From positions 13,654,076 through 13,718,075 of the forward strand of contig NC_092099.1 in the NCBI RefSeq assembly GCF_045679555.1: a DNA stretch of 64,000 nucleotides, written 5' to 3'. The stretch is from Salvelinus alpinus. Lineage: Eukaryota > Chordata > Actinopteri > Salmoniformes > Salmonidae. The translations under genes were made by a program, and so were the position numbers. Numbering within the stretch: the stretch's first letter is position 1; every line of letters begins with the position of its first letter. Positions 37,427-50,253 of this stretch are shown in pieces. The notes under the pieces were generated by a model that searched no databases, had not been told where the DNA came from, and was given only the letters and a program-made list of their open reading frames with translations.

Positions 37427-38004
37427 CAGTGGTGGAAAAAGTACCCAAATGTCATACTTGAGTAAAAGTAAAGATACCTTAATAGAAAATTGCTCAAGTA
37501 AAAGTAAAAGTCACCCAGTAAAATACTACTTGAGTAAAAGTCTAAAACTGTTTGGTTTTAATTATACTTAAGTATCAAAAGCACAATATAAATCATTTCA
37601 AATTGCCTTTATTAAGCAAACCAGACGGCACAATTTTCTTGTTTTTTTTTAATTTAGGATAGCCAGGGGACACACTCCAACACTCAGACATAATTTATAA
37701 ACTAAGCATTTGTGTTTAGTGAGTCCGCCAGATCAGAGGCAATAGGGATGACCAGGGATGTTCTCTTGATAAGTGCATGAATTTTAAAAAAAATCCTGTC
37801 CTGCTAGTCATTCAAAATGTAATGAGTACTTTTGGGTGTCAGGGAAAATGTATGGAGTAAAAAGTACATTATTTTCTATAGGAATGTAGTGAAGTAAAAG
37901 TAAAAGTTGTCAAAAATATAAATAGTAAAATAAAGTACTGATACCCCAAAAAAGTACTTAAGTAGTACTTTAAAGTAGTTTTACTTAAGGGTTTTACACC
38001 ACTG
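37427..38004. mobile_element. hAT-like MITE with 8-bp target duplication
   Basis: The left end CAGTGGTGGAAAAAGTAC (37427) is inverted at the right end (tttacaccactg, to 38004). The flanks are CCTAGGTT (37419-37426) and CCCAGGTT (38005-38012), an 8-bp duplication with one difference. The interior is rich in AAGTA/TACTT motifs (subterminal repeats) and has no transposase. Length 578 bp. Confidence 0.88.
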
Positions 38005-38012
38005 CCCAGGTT

Positions 38013-38717
38013 GAGCTCCAGTCCTTCAGGGGGAATAAGGCCATTCTGTAGAATAACATTTGGAGGCTTTAGAGGTATTGCAGATATTATGGTCTTATGG
38101 TCATACAAGGAGCAGTTAGTCTGGGGCCAACTGTATCAAGCAGTAGGAGGGCTGAGTTAGGATCCGTTTGGTCTTTTAAATCACAATTAATAAGATTACG
38201 TGGATAGGGGGATCTGATCCTAGATCAGCACTCCTGCTCTTAGATGCTTGATACATATGGCATCTGGACAGTAAGCCAGTGTCCTATATGGACAAGCAGA
38301 GAATCCTGTTTTTCACAAAGCTTATATCATTTCTATTCACATATCCTACTGCAAGCAGATCATCCTGTGTATTCTTTAAGGGAAATATCTTATAATTTCT
38401 ATTCACATATTTTATCGGGTGTAAATACAGTAGAGAATGAGGGATAGATTTTCTCCATGCAGAACTTTTTGTTTGTTTGATAGCAGTGATTAACCTTTTG
38501 TGTATATCAACTTTCTATTCAAACATCTTGTTTTGGTTGTATCTCACACCTACGATTACATCAATGCAGCCGGATACAAAGGGGAAAATCCTCTGGCTAT
38601 ATATCTAGTTTTCTATTCCACTTCCAGTCAATATTTATTCAATGCCAGGCAGAAATGTGTTTTCAATTGCAATGCTCTCATCAAGCCAGCCCTGTAGAAC
38701 AAAACCCAGAACATGAA
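38013..38717. other. Anonymous AT-rich intergenic sequence
   Basis: A weak local duplication is seen (tttctattcacatat at 38330-38344 and again near 38396), otherwise nothing recognised. Confidence 0.45.
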
Positions 38718-38880
<163 letters not shown>

Positions 38881-39044
38881 TTGTGTATATATACACTACC
38901 ATTCAAAAGTTTGGGGTCACTTAGAAATGTCCTTGTTTTTGTCCATTAAAATAACATCAAATTGATCAGAAATACAGTGTAGACATTGTTAATGTTGTAA
39001 ATGACTATTGTGGCTGAAAACGGCAGATTTTTCTATGGAATATC

Positions 39045-40640
39045 TACAGTTGAAGTCGGAAGTTTACATACACTTAGGTTGGAGTCGTTAAAACTCGTTT
39101 TTCAACCACTACACACATTTCTTGTTAACAAACTATAGTTTTGGCAAGTCAGTTAGGACATCTACTTTGTGCATGACACAAGTAATTTTTCCAACAATTG
39201 TTTACAGATGGATTATTTCACATATAATTAACTGTATCACAATTCCAGTGGGTCAGAAGTTTACATACACTAAGTTGACTGTGGCTTTAAACAGCTTGGA
39301 AAATTCCAGAAAATGATGTGATGGCTTTAGAAGCTTCTGATAGGCTAATTGACATAATTTGAGTCAATTGGAGGTGTACCTGTGGATGTTTTTCAAGGCC
39401 TACCTTGAATCAGCCAAGACCTCAGAAAAAAATTGTAGACTTCCACAAGTCTGGTTCATCCTTGGGAGCAATTACCGAATGCCTGAAGGTATCACGTTTA
39501 TCTGTACAAACAATGGTACGCAAGTTTAAACACCATGGGACCACGCAGCCGTCATACCGCTCAGGAAGGAGACGAGTTCTGTCTCCACGAGATGAACGTA
39601 CTTTGGTGCGAAAAGTGCAAATCAATCCCAGAACAACAGCAAAGGACCTTGTGAAGATGCTGGAGGAAACAGGTACAAACGTATCTATATCCACAGTAAA
39701 ACGAGTCCTATATCGACATAACCTGAAAGGCCGCTCAGCAAGGAAGAAGTCACTGCTCCAAAACCGCCATAAAAAAAGCCAGGCTACGGTTTGCAACTGC
39801 ACATGTGGACAAAGATCGTACTTTTTGGAGAAATGTCCTCTGGTCTGATGAAACAAAAATAGAACTGTTTGGCCATAATGCCCTTCGTTATGTTTGGAGT
39901 GAAAAGGGGGAGGCTTGCAAGCCGAAGAACACCATCCCAACCGTGTAGCACGGGGGTGGTAGCATCATGATGTTGGGGTGCTTTGCTGCAGGAGGGACTG
40001 GTGCACTTCACAAAATAGATGGCATCATGAGGAAGTAAAATTTTGTGGATGTATTGAAGCAACATCTCAAGACATCAGTCAGGAAGTTAAAGCTTTGTCG
40101 CAAATGGGTCTTCCAAATGGACATTGACCCCAAGCATACTTCCAAAGTTGTGGCAAAATGGCTTAAGGACAACAAAGTCAAGATATTGGAGTGGTAATCA
40201 CAAAGCCCTGACCTCAAGCCTATAGAACATTTGTGGGCAGAACTGAAAAAGTGTGTGCGAGCGAGGAGTCCTACAAACCTGATTCAGTTACACCAGCTCT
40301 GTCAGGAGAAATGGACCAAATTTCACCCAACTTATTGTGGGAAGCTTGTAGAAGGCTACCCAAAACGTTTGACCTAAGTTAAACAATTTAAAGGCAGTGC
40401 TACCAAATACTAATTGAGTGTATGTAAACTTCTGACCCACTAGGAATGTGATGAAAGAAATAAAAGCTCAAATAAGTAATTCTCTCTACTATTATTCTGA
40501 CATTTCACATTCTTAAAATAAAGTAGTGATCCTAACTGACCTAAGACAGGGGATTTTTACTAGGATAAAATGTCAGGAATTATAAACTGAGTTTAAATGT
40601 ATTTGGCTGAGGTGTATGTAAACTTCCGACTTCAACTATA
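39045..40640 (+). mobile_element. Full-length Tc1-like transposon E, nested in a family C copy
   Basis: The left end is TACAGTTGAAGTCGGAAGTT and the right end AACTTCCGACTTCAACTATA, inverted repeats with one change in the last bases. TA duplications are at 39045-39046 and 40639-40640. It is the same family as element D and about 1.6 kb. Confidence 0.95.
39410..40413 (+). pseudogene. Broken Tc1-like transposase of element E
   Basis: Compared with element D, a deletion of several tens of bases just upstream of 39409 removes the normal start codon. The frame 39405-39848 still reads the DNA-binding domain ([56 protein letters not shown]). One extra base near 39775 shifts the frame. The text for [13 protein letters not shown] follows at about 39842-39880, that for DIDPKHT near 40120, a stop replaces the residue after Trp at 40196-40198, and KPIEHLWAEL is near 40217-40246. 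Catalytic residues are intact, but it is untranslatable as one protein. Confidence 0.93.
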
Positions 40641-41026
40641 CATAGGCATACAGAGGCCCATTATCAGACCATCACTCCTGTGTTCCAATGGCACGTTGTG
40701 TTAGCTAATCCAAGTGTATACTTTTAAAAGGCTAATTGATCATTAGAAAACCCTTTTGCAATTATGTTAGCACAGCTGAAACAGTACTGAAACATTTAAC
40801 CTTTGTGATAAAGAAAGTGTTCACCTATGCATACAGTACTGAAACGGTAAAGCCTTCTGATTTACTACACTCCCACACATAGATAACTGATATGATAGCA
40901 GATTCAATAGACAGATAGCATATTACATTTCCTATTCCTTTGGTACTGGAAGAATGGCACCTTTGTAAGCAAAATATGTGAAAGAAAGAGAACTCAACCT
41001 TCCTTTGAAAGGTATGCAATTCAGTG

Positions 41027-41204
41027 GAGGGTGCTGAGGGGAGGACGGCTCATAATAATGGCTGGAACGGAGCAAATGGAATGGCATCAAACACATGGAA
41101 ACCATGGAAACCATGTGTTTGATATATTTGATACCATTACACTAGTGCCGCTCCAGCTGTTACCATGAGCCCGTCCTCCCCAATTAAGGTCCCACCAACC
41201 TTCT
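41027..41204. mobile_element. Palindromic MITE (GGACGGCTCAT type), copy 1
   Basis: The left half (gtggagggtgctgaggggag, gacggctcataataatggct) is mirrored on the right (gttaccatgagcccgtcctc, gtcccaccaacc). The centre is a hairpin: TCAAACACATGG and its complement at 41087-41122. Related copies are at 45256, 55118 and 58230. Confidence 0.85.
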
Positions 41205-42430
41205 GTGATGCAATTACAATTTCATAATTCCAATGGATGGGGCAAGGCTAGAGTTGACACACATGAGACCGAAGAGACTTGTGCTATGGCTAGGCATTTC
41301 CAAATCCCAGAGAGTGACTGTAAAATGAATGAAGGGGGAACTCTGACTTTTAGTCAATGTAAAAATGGCATTACTGTTATTATTCAGTCATCTGGAGGGT
41401 GCTGAATTTATATCATGGATGCCTCATGCTTAGAATTTTGATGTCTAGTATTTCAATTCTCTCCACATCAGGGATCTGGCCAGGTGTACACCAGGGACTG
41501 TGCATTGTGAGAGGGGTACAGAATGAGGGATATCAGAAAGGAAAGGGGATGTTTTTATGGTCCCACTATTGAGTAATATGGGCCATTCAATATATTCATT
41601 TTAAGTGACTAGTTTTCTGTACTATAAAATGTGCCCGTAAAAAGTGATTGTTTTTATTTGGGAAGATAACAGACACATGCACGCACGCAAGAACACACAA
41701 ACACGCATACATAATACTCTCTGGAGACCTCAGATCCCCTGGATCTCTATAGAGTGTCTGCATTACCTTTGAGTCTCAGCTATCACTGGGGTTTCCTCCT
41801 CAAATTCTCTTGGAGTGCCGGGACTTGATGAAGAGTCTTTAAACAAATCAACAGAGCAAAAAGCCAATGAAGTGCCATGAATCAATTCTCCATAAAGTTT
41901 AGGATGCTGGTGAGTGATGAAGTATGTGCTTCCACTTCGGGAGTAAATGGTGCTCCGTCAATTGTGCTGGAATGCTATCCTTGTCCTCGAGTACTGCTTC
42001 ACATTTCCGAGAAGTGTCCTATTCGGTGGAAATGATATCAATGTTTTGGAATTTCATTTCCAATAACAAGGCTCTTCAGTCTTTGGAAAACAGGGTGCTC
42101 TTGGTAAAGTGTTCCATACTTACATGAGGAGGATGAGAGTTAATGAAAGCCAATATCTGTTAAAAATTCTGAAACAAGGTCCTTAATAGACCACAAAGAT
42201 TGGTTGGGAAAATAGGGGCAAGGAGTCATATAGCTACAAACTTGATTGAAGCTAGCATTGGGGCACACACTCTCACAGTTGGAAGATGAAGTGTTATGGT
42301 ATTCAGATGTTGTCTGCTTTATTCTTGGTTTTACAGTTAACTCTGAGACATGTGTGCATGCTTTTGCATGCCTACACTCTTTCTCTCTCTCTTTCCCTCT
42401 CTCTCTGTGTGTATCCCTCTTTAACTATGA
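41205..42430. other. Anonymous intergenic sequence
   Basis: No recognised gene or element; a pyrimidine-rich tract (ctctttctctctctctttcc) lies near 42378-42400. Confidence 0.45.
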
Positions 42431-42431
42431 A

Positions 42432-42960
42432 TACATAAAAAACATTAGGAACACCTTCCTAATATTCAGTTGCACCCCCTTTTGTCCTCAGAACAGCCTC
42501 AGTTCATTGGGGCATGGAATACAAGGTGTCAAAAGCGTTCCACAGGGATGCTGGCCCATGTTGTCTCCAATGCTTCCCACAGTTGTGTCAAGTTGGCTGG
42601 ATATCCTTTGGGTGGTGGACCATTCTTGATACACATGGGAAACTGTTGAGCGTGAAAAACCCAGCAGCATTGCAGTTCTTGACACAAACCGGTGCACCTG
42701 GCACCTACTACCATACCCCGTTCAAAGTTACTTAAATATTTTGTCTTGCCCTCTGAATGGCACACACACAATCCATGTCTCAATTGTCTCAAGGCTTAAA
42801 AATGCTTCTTTAACCTGTCTCCTCCCCTTCAACTACACTGATTGAAGTGGATTTAACAAGTGGCATCAATAAGGGATCATAGCTGTCACCTAGATTCACT
42901 TGGTCGGTCTATGTCACGGGAAGAGCAAGTATTCTTAATGTTTTGGACACTTAGTGTATA
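42432..42960 (-). mobile_element. Non-autonomous Tc1-like element keeping the transposase HTH
   Basis: A 530-bp block runs from aaaaacattaggaacacctt to tgttttggacacttagtgta, whose ends are inverse to each other. The minus-strand frame 42697-42488 encodes an HTH-like stretch ([20 protein letters not shown]) typical of the second DNA-binding helix of such transposases. The catalytic domain is absent. Confidence 0.78.
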
Positions 42961-43011
42961 AGTCCATTCATTCCTATAGTATTGTCCTTCAAGCAACCGT
43001 ACATACTTTTG

Positions 43012-43093
43012 TATTTGTATTTATTAAGGATCCCCACTAATTCCTGCCAAGACAGCAGCTACTCTTCCTGGGGTCCAGCAACATTATGGCAGT
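43012..43093 (-). repeat. LINE-type repeat fragment
   Basis: An 82-bp piece (tatttattaaggatccccac, then cagctactcttcctggggtc) of a widespread salmonid repeat, immediately before the Tc1 derivative that starts at 43094. Confidence 0.6.
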
Positions 43094-43682
43094 TACAGTG
43101 TATTCGGAAAGTATTCAGACCACTTGATTTTTCCATATTTTGTTACATTGCAGCCTTATTCTAAAATTATGACATGTTTTTTTCCCCTCATTAATCTAAA
43201 CACAGTACCACTGTGTTCTTGGGGACCTTCAACGCTGCACACATTTTTTGGTACCCTTCCCCAGATCTGTCTCTGGACACAATCATGGCTAGGTTTTTGC
43301 TCTGACATGCACTGTCAACAGTGGGACCTTATATAGACAGGTTTGTGCCTTTCCAAATCATGTCCAATTAATTTAATATACCACAGCTGGACTCCAATCA
43401 AGTTATAGAAATATCTCAAGGATGATCAATGGAAACAGGATGCACCTGAGCTCAATTTCGAGTCTCATAGCAAAGGATCAGAACACTTATGTAAATAAGG
43501 TATTTCTGTTTTTTAAATCTTAAACAAATGTTAAAAACATGTTTTTGCTTTGTCATTATGGGGTATGTGTGTAGCTTGGTGAGTACATAAAAAAAAATAT
43601 ATATTTTAGAATAAGGCTGTAATGTAACAAAATGTGGAAAAAGTCAAAGGGTCTGAATACAGTACTTTCCGAATGCACTGTA
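43094..43682 (+). mobile_element. Internally deleted Tc1 family F derivative (589 bp)
   Basis: Starts TACAGTGTATTCGGAAAGTA and ends TACTTTCCGAATGCACTGTA, with TA at both ends. The middle retains only leader-like sequence shared with 27907-28330, partly in inverted order. The transposase is absent. Confidence 0.88.
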
Positions 43683-44445
43683 TTTACAATAAAAAATATG
43701 GCATAATATTACATTTCGTAACACTTTTCACAACACATTAAGTGTTTGCCCTCAGGCCAATACTTTACTACCACATATCTGCAATAGAAAATCCATGTGT
43801 ACGTGTGTAGAGTTGCGTGTGTTATCATGTGTATGTGTGTGTGTCTGTGCCTGTGTGTGTTTCTCATAAGGTGTATTTTTATCAGTATTTTTTCATCTGA
43901 TTCTTCCGCTTGCATCAGTTACCTGATGTGGAATATAGTTCCACGAGGTAGTTCTCAGACTGGGATGGTTCCCTTTCCTTCCCTGGCCCCTGTAAGTCTA
44001 TCTATTGACCCTAAGGCTTCTCCATTGTAGCGTTAACACAGTGTCGTCTTTAATCTCCTGGATCAAAGATCGGTCAATAAAAATCATCTTAGCATTTGAT
44101 GTTAAGGGGAAAGTGTGTTTTGGTTTGGCACTAATTGGGACACAACATATCTATCTAATGGAGTATGTCCATGTTCAAGCCTAAACAGCTTACAGTATAT
44201 GAAAAACTGGATTCAATTAGTTTATTGGTACATTTTGGATTCATAAACTTTCAAGGTAGTTATTGTATAAATGTGTGTTTTGTGGAATCTCCAAGGAAGC
44301 TGGTTTGATATCTAGGTAATGGGTAAATCAAGCAAATGTAATTGTGCAGGGTTTTTATGTAATTTGATAGAGCTCCAAGACCCATAAAATGTGTTTAAAT
44401 ATACTTCTGATAAACGGTGGTCAGAACAAAACAGAACAAAACAGC
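43683..44445. other. Anonymous intergenic sequence
   Basis: Contains a short GT-rich stretch (43795-43862); nothing else recognised. Confidence 0.45.
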
Positions 44446-44668
44446 TGCGCCCGAGTGGCGCAGCGGTCAAAGGCACTGCATCTCAGTGCAAGAGGTGTCA
44501 CTACAGTCCATGGTTTGATTCCAGGCTGTATCACATCCGGCTGTGATTGGAAGTCCCATAGGGTGGCTCACAATTGGCCCAGCGTCGTCTGGGTTTGGCC
44601 GGGGTAGGCCTTCATTGTAAATAAGATTTTGTTCTTAACTGACTTGCCTGGTTAAGTAAATAAAAATA
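44446..44668 (+). mobile_element. HpaI-family SINE
   Basis: A full head-to-tail copy: A box in gagtggcgcagcggtcaaag (44454-44473), B box in atggtttgattcc (44510-44522), body cacaattggcccagcgtcgt, tail ttcttaactgacttgcctgg followed by taaataaaaata. It is the same family as 15369-15578. Confidence 0.93.
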
Positions 44669-45255
44669 TGTCAAAACAGTAGCTGAACTATCATTACGTT
44701 GGGATCAGTATGGGAGAGTGCATTCCTTAATCCCACCATCTCTCATACGTCTGAAATGTTCAAGAATTAAGCACAGTCTCCAGCCATCTTTCAATTCATG
44801 CTCGACTGATAAATGATCTCAGAATTGAATGACTCCACTTCAAGCCTAAGGTTGCCTGTGTGAAAATAGCTCACGTACCGTGATGTTTGTGAAAGTACAT
44901 TTTGAGGAAGTCAAACCCAGTGTGAGGCCTTTTGACAAAAGTCCTGATCCACACCACTGTGTGGTGAACGTACTAGCAGCATAACCTTTTGGCTAGGAGG
45001 CTATGGATCATTCACAGTGCTTAGTTCATGTCAGCGGCCGCAGCTTGGAAATGTAGTCCATCCATAAACAAAAATGACTATAAAACAAGTAATGATGAAC
45101 ATTGCTTAAGTGCATCATATTTCTGGCAGTATTAGAATTGAGGTTGAACCTCACCATGACATTAGGATCATATTCTACTACACACTAAATAAGTGAACTT
45201 GACATTACTATAGGTTATTGGGAACTGAAGTGACACAATGGTGTAAATATTGAGC
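44669..45255. other. Anonymous intergenic sequence
   Basis: No recognised gene or element. Confidence 0.4.
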
Positions 45256-45367
45256 AGAGGAGGCTGGTGGTAGGAGCTATAGGAGGATGGGGTCATTGTA
45301 ATGGCTGGAATGGAATAAATGGAACGGTATCAAACACATTAAACATCCTTCCATCAGCCTCCTCTGG
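45256..45367. mobile_element. Palindromic MITE (AGAGGAGGCTGGTGG type), shortened copy
   Basis: The left half matches 58232-58310 (gaggaggctggtggtaggag, ctataggagg, ttgtaatggctggaatggaa). The right half has been reduced to catcagcctcctctgg. It is about 112 bp, against 180 bp for the full copy. Confidence 0.85.
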
Positions 45368-45711
45368 CCTTGAGATATATTTTGAAGACATTTCATGGTG
45401 TCTCAAGATACTCATCGAAATAGTGCTATGTCTTGAGAATACAGTGATCATAAAATGACTTAAGATGCTGCAATTTCAAGACGTCTTAAGTTGTCTTTAC
45501 ATTTTTCACAAATGTCTTATGTAAGCTGGGTATGTAAGCAGATCTGATCCACTCAATGTCTCGTCAACATTTGAGATTTTAATACAAGCCGTTTATAATA
45601 GGCATTTATGGTTTCCCAAAATGGTGTGGGCACCGCCGTGTCAAGAAAGATCAATCAGTATTATAAGAACTTATACATTTTAATAATTTTGCAGACCATG
45701 ACAGGAGCAAT
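45368..45711. other. Anonymous intergenic sequence
   Basis: No recognised gene or element. Confidence 0.4.
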
Positions 45712-45834
45712 TAGGGTTAAGTGCCTTGCTCAAAGGCACATCGGCAGATTGCGCACCTAATCGTCTCTGAGATTCAAACCAACAACCTTTTGGTCGCCGG
45801 CCCAATGCTCTTAACCGCTAGGCTACCTGCTGCT
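45712..45834 (-). mobile_element. tRNA-derived SINE head, reverse orientation
   Basis: The minus strand gives gcaggtagcctagcggttaa (A box) and a B-box-like ggtttgaatctc region, as in 60010-60140. The tail is different or missing. Confidence 0.8.
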
Positions 45835-48800
45835 TACCATGGTTAACATATGCCTTTGCAGAGGACTGTATTACATTGTCCTATTCTCATCTTTAGTGGT
45901 AAGGAATGTTACTGCAATCACTGCCATGTTGTGAAATTCCCACCCCTGCAAGACACTACAAACAAATCTGTTGTGACCTCTGTTAAGCACTCTGCTATTG
46001 GCAAAAACACATTTCTTTCCTCCTAAAATGCAATGGATTCTGAGGTCACGGTCATTTTGCCCATATCCCCATTAGCAGATAATGTTTGTGTCCACGTCCC
46101 ACTGTACTAACACTGTACATTGAGGCTGAGGCCTCTCTCTCAGTTATATCAATAGATTGCTATATGTGGGTCAAAGTGGAAGCTTTTGAATGGAGGATAA
46201 TAGGAATACTTCCCAGTGTGATCAAAATGAAAGGTATTTACAAAGCCAAATAGACCCATCTCTCAGATGTCTAACCAGAGCAAACTGATCTTCCATGGAA
46301 ATAATGTGTTAACGTGGCTACACCTGCTCCAGCACTTTTGTGCCTCCTTACAAAGGAGCATCTGGAGGGACGTATTGGACTCAGATTCAATTAACTTGTC
46401 TGATAATAAGGGGAAAAGTGAGGTAGTTAGCTATTCAAGTCTGAGGTCCAAAGGTATGATTGACGTTAGTCTCGATTCAACCCAGCATGAAAAGAAGAGC
46501 TAAGTAAACAAATAGAATGCTCTCGAATAATATTCCCTGTCCAAGTCCAATCCACTTTCTTATGGAATCAACCCCCATATTTTCTGGTATTGCGAAATAA
46601 TGTACAAAGGCAACTATGATTAAGTAGTGTCCAAGGGATCAGCACTGAGATGGGTATGCATTGTGGCCGTCTGATGAATTGAATAAGTCTGCGAGCTATA
46701 TCGTAAATCTCCTGGACGAAGGACAAACCTGAGCTTGCATCGGAGGACCTGATGGAGGGGAAAATCGAATAGGAAATGTGTTCTAGTGGAGAAAGGCTAA
46801 AGGGGGTATTGTCAACAACTATTAGCAGCAATCAGATACAGTATGATATGGGCTTTGTTTAAGTCAATGTCAACAAAGCTCACAGCAGTCACTTTTTTTT
46901 GTATAAACATAACATCTTTGATGATATTTGGCATACTCTCAATAGTTGGACATGTGTAAGTGGTACGTGTTGGACAGAAAGAAGTTGCAGGCAGTTTGGT
47001 GACGAATGGGTTTTATCTGTGTTTCTGAACGACACAGTGTTAGATGCTGTCTGGAACCATGTTTCACTTCAGTGCACATTTCACAATCCTTCCCCTTCTC
47101 TAGGCAGTTACAGAATACATTAGACTTGTTGTTCTGCCACTTGTCATGTTTTGAAGCCGTAGATGTACTGTAAAATGTAGAATGATAACAGTAACCAAAA
47201 TGGAAAAACAAATGTTTAAGTTGAGGGTAAGATCTTTTCCTTTATTGTTCTAGCTATATATTCACAGTATATAAATCATGCATATGCACACTATATAGAG
47301 GACTATATCACTATGTCATGCACACTATATAGAGGACATTGTTTAACCATCCCAGTCCATTTTATAAAACATTCTTACATTACCCACCACTTTAGCCAAT
47401 CTCAGAAACAAAGCACCTCTCCTCCAGCGCACCATCAACAGAGAAAAGTAGCAGCAAGCAAAAACACCCTTAAAAGCCATTCAATGGATCAGGCAATGGA
47501 TGGCTGTTGTCCAAGACCATGTCTTTGGGAGGAAAACAATAGCTAATCAATTGGCCAGTGTAATGTATGAGTTACATTTTCCTCCAGCACTTGAGGGACA
47601 GTATCCACCCCAGTGGACATTGATCACTATTGGGGGTGATCTGTCAGTCCGGTCAGGCTCTGTCAGAGAGGAGCCCCATTGGCTGGAGCTTTACTGAGAC
47701 TGTATGGCCCAAAAGTAGAGGAATGTAGTGCTGCCTCTATACTTAGTGTCACTTTCAGTTTCCTCTTTCTAATTGAGTGGACTAAACTCCCTGTAATTTC
47801 CAATATGTAAACTTATTCGATGACATCGGGTCATTTAATGCATTCAGTTGTGCAACTGACTTAGTATCCTCTTTTCCTTTTATATGCCTTACTGCTGACT
47901 AGACCGGTCGCTTTGTCCATCCACATCAGGACACGCAGGTTGAAATATCAAAACGAACTCTGAACCAACTATATTAACTTGGGGACAGGTCGAAACGTAT
48001 TAAACATTCATGGCAATTTAGCTAGCTAGCTTGCTGATGCTAGCTAATTTGTCCTGGGATATAAACTTTGGGCTGCCCTCTACTCCAACAATTAATCCAC
48101 AGATAAAAGGGTAAACCGAGTTTGTTTCTAGTAACCAACTTTAAGGTGCATTACCACCACCAACTGGACTGGAGTATGGACCTCAGTTCATCTTTCAATC
48201 ACCCACGTGGTATATGCTCCTAAAACCAATGAAGAGATGGGAGAGCTGGGACTTCCAGCGCATCAAGTGACGCGCACGAGCAGTTTGGATGCAATGATTG
48301 AATAACATGTATGTGTACATTTATTTTGCAACGCTCGTGCACATAACATGAGCGGTGTGGTCAGCATGTTACCTACTCATTTCCTTGAAGGTTTTTGAAT
48401 TAGATACAGAGATTAGGACAAATGCACAAATCCTCCACTGTTTGATTTTCAAACTCATAGAAAATATATTTATTCAAAATCGCAACCATTCATTACACAT
48501 TTCACTTCACATTTACACGGTAAGTATTTACATGCATTCTCCCTGCGTTGGAGTAATGGTACTGTATATCTAAACAATGTACCACTATTACACTTTTAAT
48601 GGGGGTGGGGGGGGGGATGCTTGTTCTGCATAAAGCTGTTTGTTCAAACTAAAGTCTCTCCATCCCCTTAAGAACCATTAAACATTGTGAGCCTGTGATC
48701 TTGACATCTGTTCCTCTCTAGCAATCTGTTCCAGTGAAAAACATCTTAAAATAGGCTGCAACCGCCAAGCAGCATGGCAAGATGGGGGTCACAAACAGTC

Positions 48801-50253
48801 ATTTATCAAATAAAGGGTCAATTGTTTTCAGATCTTTCCAATGGAATAATATACAGTAGGTTTTTTGGTGATACCAGTGTTCTTTGTTTCTTCACCACAC
48901 AAGATGTACTGTCTGTATTTTACATGTATTTCTTCAGTTTCAGTACGTGGTTCTAAATAGGATTTTAACATTACAGACAAAAATAAAAAGTATAATATAC
49001 TGTGTATATTATAATATAGTAGTACAGTATAATATAGTTTAGAGTACAATAGAATCTGTTATTATGTGACTTAGTGTTTAGTAATACAAAGTGAAAGGAG
49101 TTGGAGATTGTTCTAATGTGACTTGCTTGTTGGGCACTTTCTGCCCTCTAGTGGTGTTCTAACTTTGTAAGGCACGGATGGACGGGCGGTGGGATGGATG
49201 GGCAGAAGAGTTTCTGTTATCTGTCAAACTGTAAGTTCACCAGGATAGAAATCGAAAATGTAATTTGTTATCTTAAGGTAAAGACAAGCAGAAAAGTTAA
49301 TTGTATGCATGTTGTGTCTGTAACTGTGTTTAGTTGGGGGAAAAATCACTGTCACATATGAAGATTCGATGAACAAACATTTAGATGCATCCCAAAGATG
49401 TAATAATGTATAATAATAACTGATAATGTATCATTATAGTCTTCGTTGTAAGTGCAATACTGTATGTAAGAAGACATTGTAATCAAGTGAATAATTTAAC
49501 ACAGCAAACCTCTCAATATTAAAACACAGTAAACTTGGATTCAGTTCAAATCATCTTGAAAATCATACCATTTGATAAGATGGCTTGGGAAAGTCAATAA
49601 AAGTTTTGTTCTTGACAAAACGTTAACTAAATGAAACACCAGAAAGAGTACGTGAATATTCTTAGTAGAGAATCAGTGTAAGTGGTGCTATGATTTCCTC
49701 TTCCTCAGAAACAGGGGAGATAGGGAGAGTGAGCGTTCGCCAAATGCCCTGTGAAAGGTCAGCTCTAGATTTTTTTCCAAATATCTTTCAAAATACCTCC
49801 TGGCATTGCAAATATTTTCTACTACTGCCTGGTACCTTGGGGAAGGATGACCCCACCCAACCCACAAACGCGGAGCAATGTTCTACCAGTCCGTCCAGAA
49901 CTGCTTTGGGTTATTCATCGATTGGCTATTCAAATCCCAACATATGCTGCTCTGCTTCCACTGCTCAGCATTCCGAGAAATTGTCAATTTCCTAGCTCTT
50001 CCACAAGGCTTCCTGCCTAGCTCAGGAGTCACTTGCACACCATTTAAATGAGAGAAAAAATTTGGTAGAAATGTAAATAGATTCAATGTCGTGTGTCAGC
50101 CGCTCTGCTCTCTATAAACGCCAAGACTATGTGTGTCACTACGTACAATACTCCCAATTTTCAGTGATGCCGCAAAGATTATTTTGTTAGAGTGCATGCT
50201 GTTTCTTGAAGCATTTCAAAGTAATTGTTTTAAAAATGCTTGTTTGCATAATA
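45835..50253. other. Anonymous intergenic sequence
   Basis: A 4.4-kb stretch without recognised genes. It holds a 20-bp motif duplicated about 37 bp apart (atgcacactatatagaggac, 47282 and 47319), a G-rich run at 48601-48617 and an AT-rich segment around 48980-49040. Confidence 0.45.

Larger units (their letters stand above)
38892..40785 (+). mobile_element. Tc1 family C fragment, split by a nested Tc1 insertion
   Basis: The first part (38892-39046) matches 18432-18615 (TACACTACCATTCAAAAGTT onward), with an internal 20-bp loss. The second part (40639-40785) continues the same text from cataggcatacag to gttagcacagctgaaa. The interruption is element E at 39045-40640. Family C coding sequence is not retained beyond 40785. 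Confidence 0.88.
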
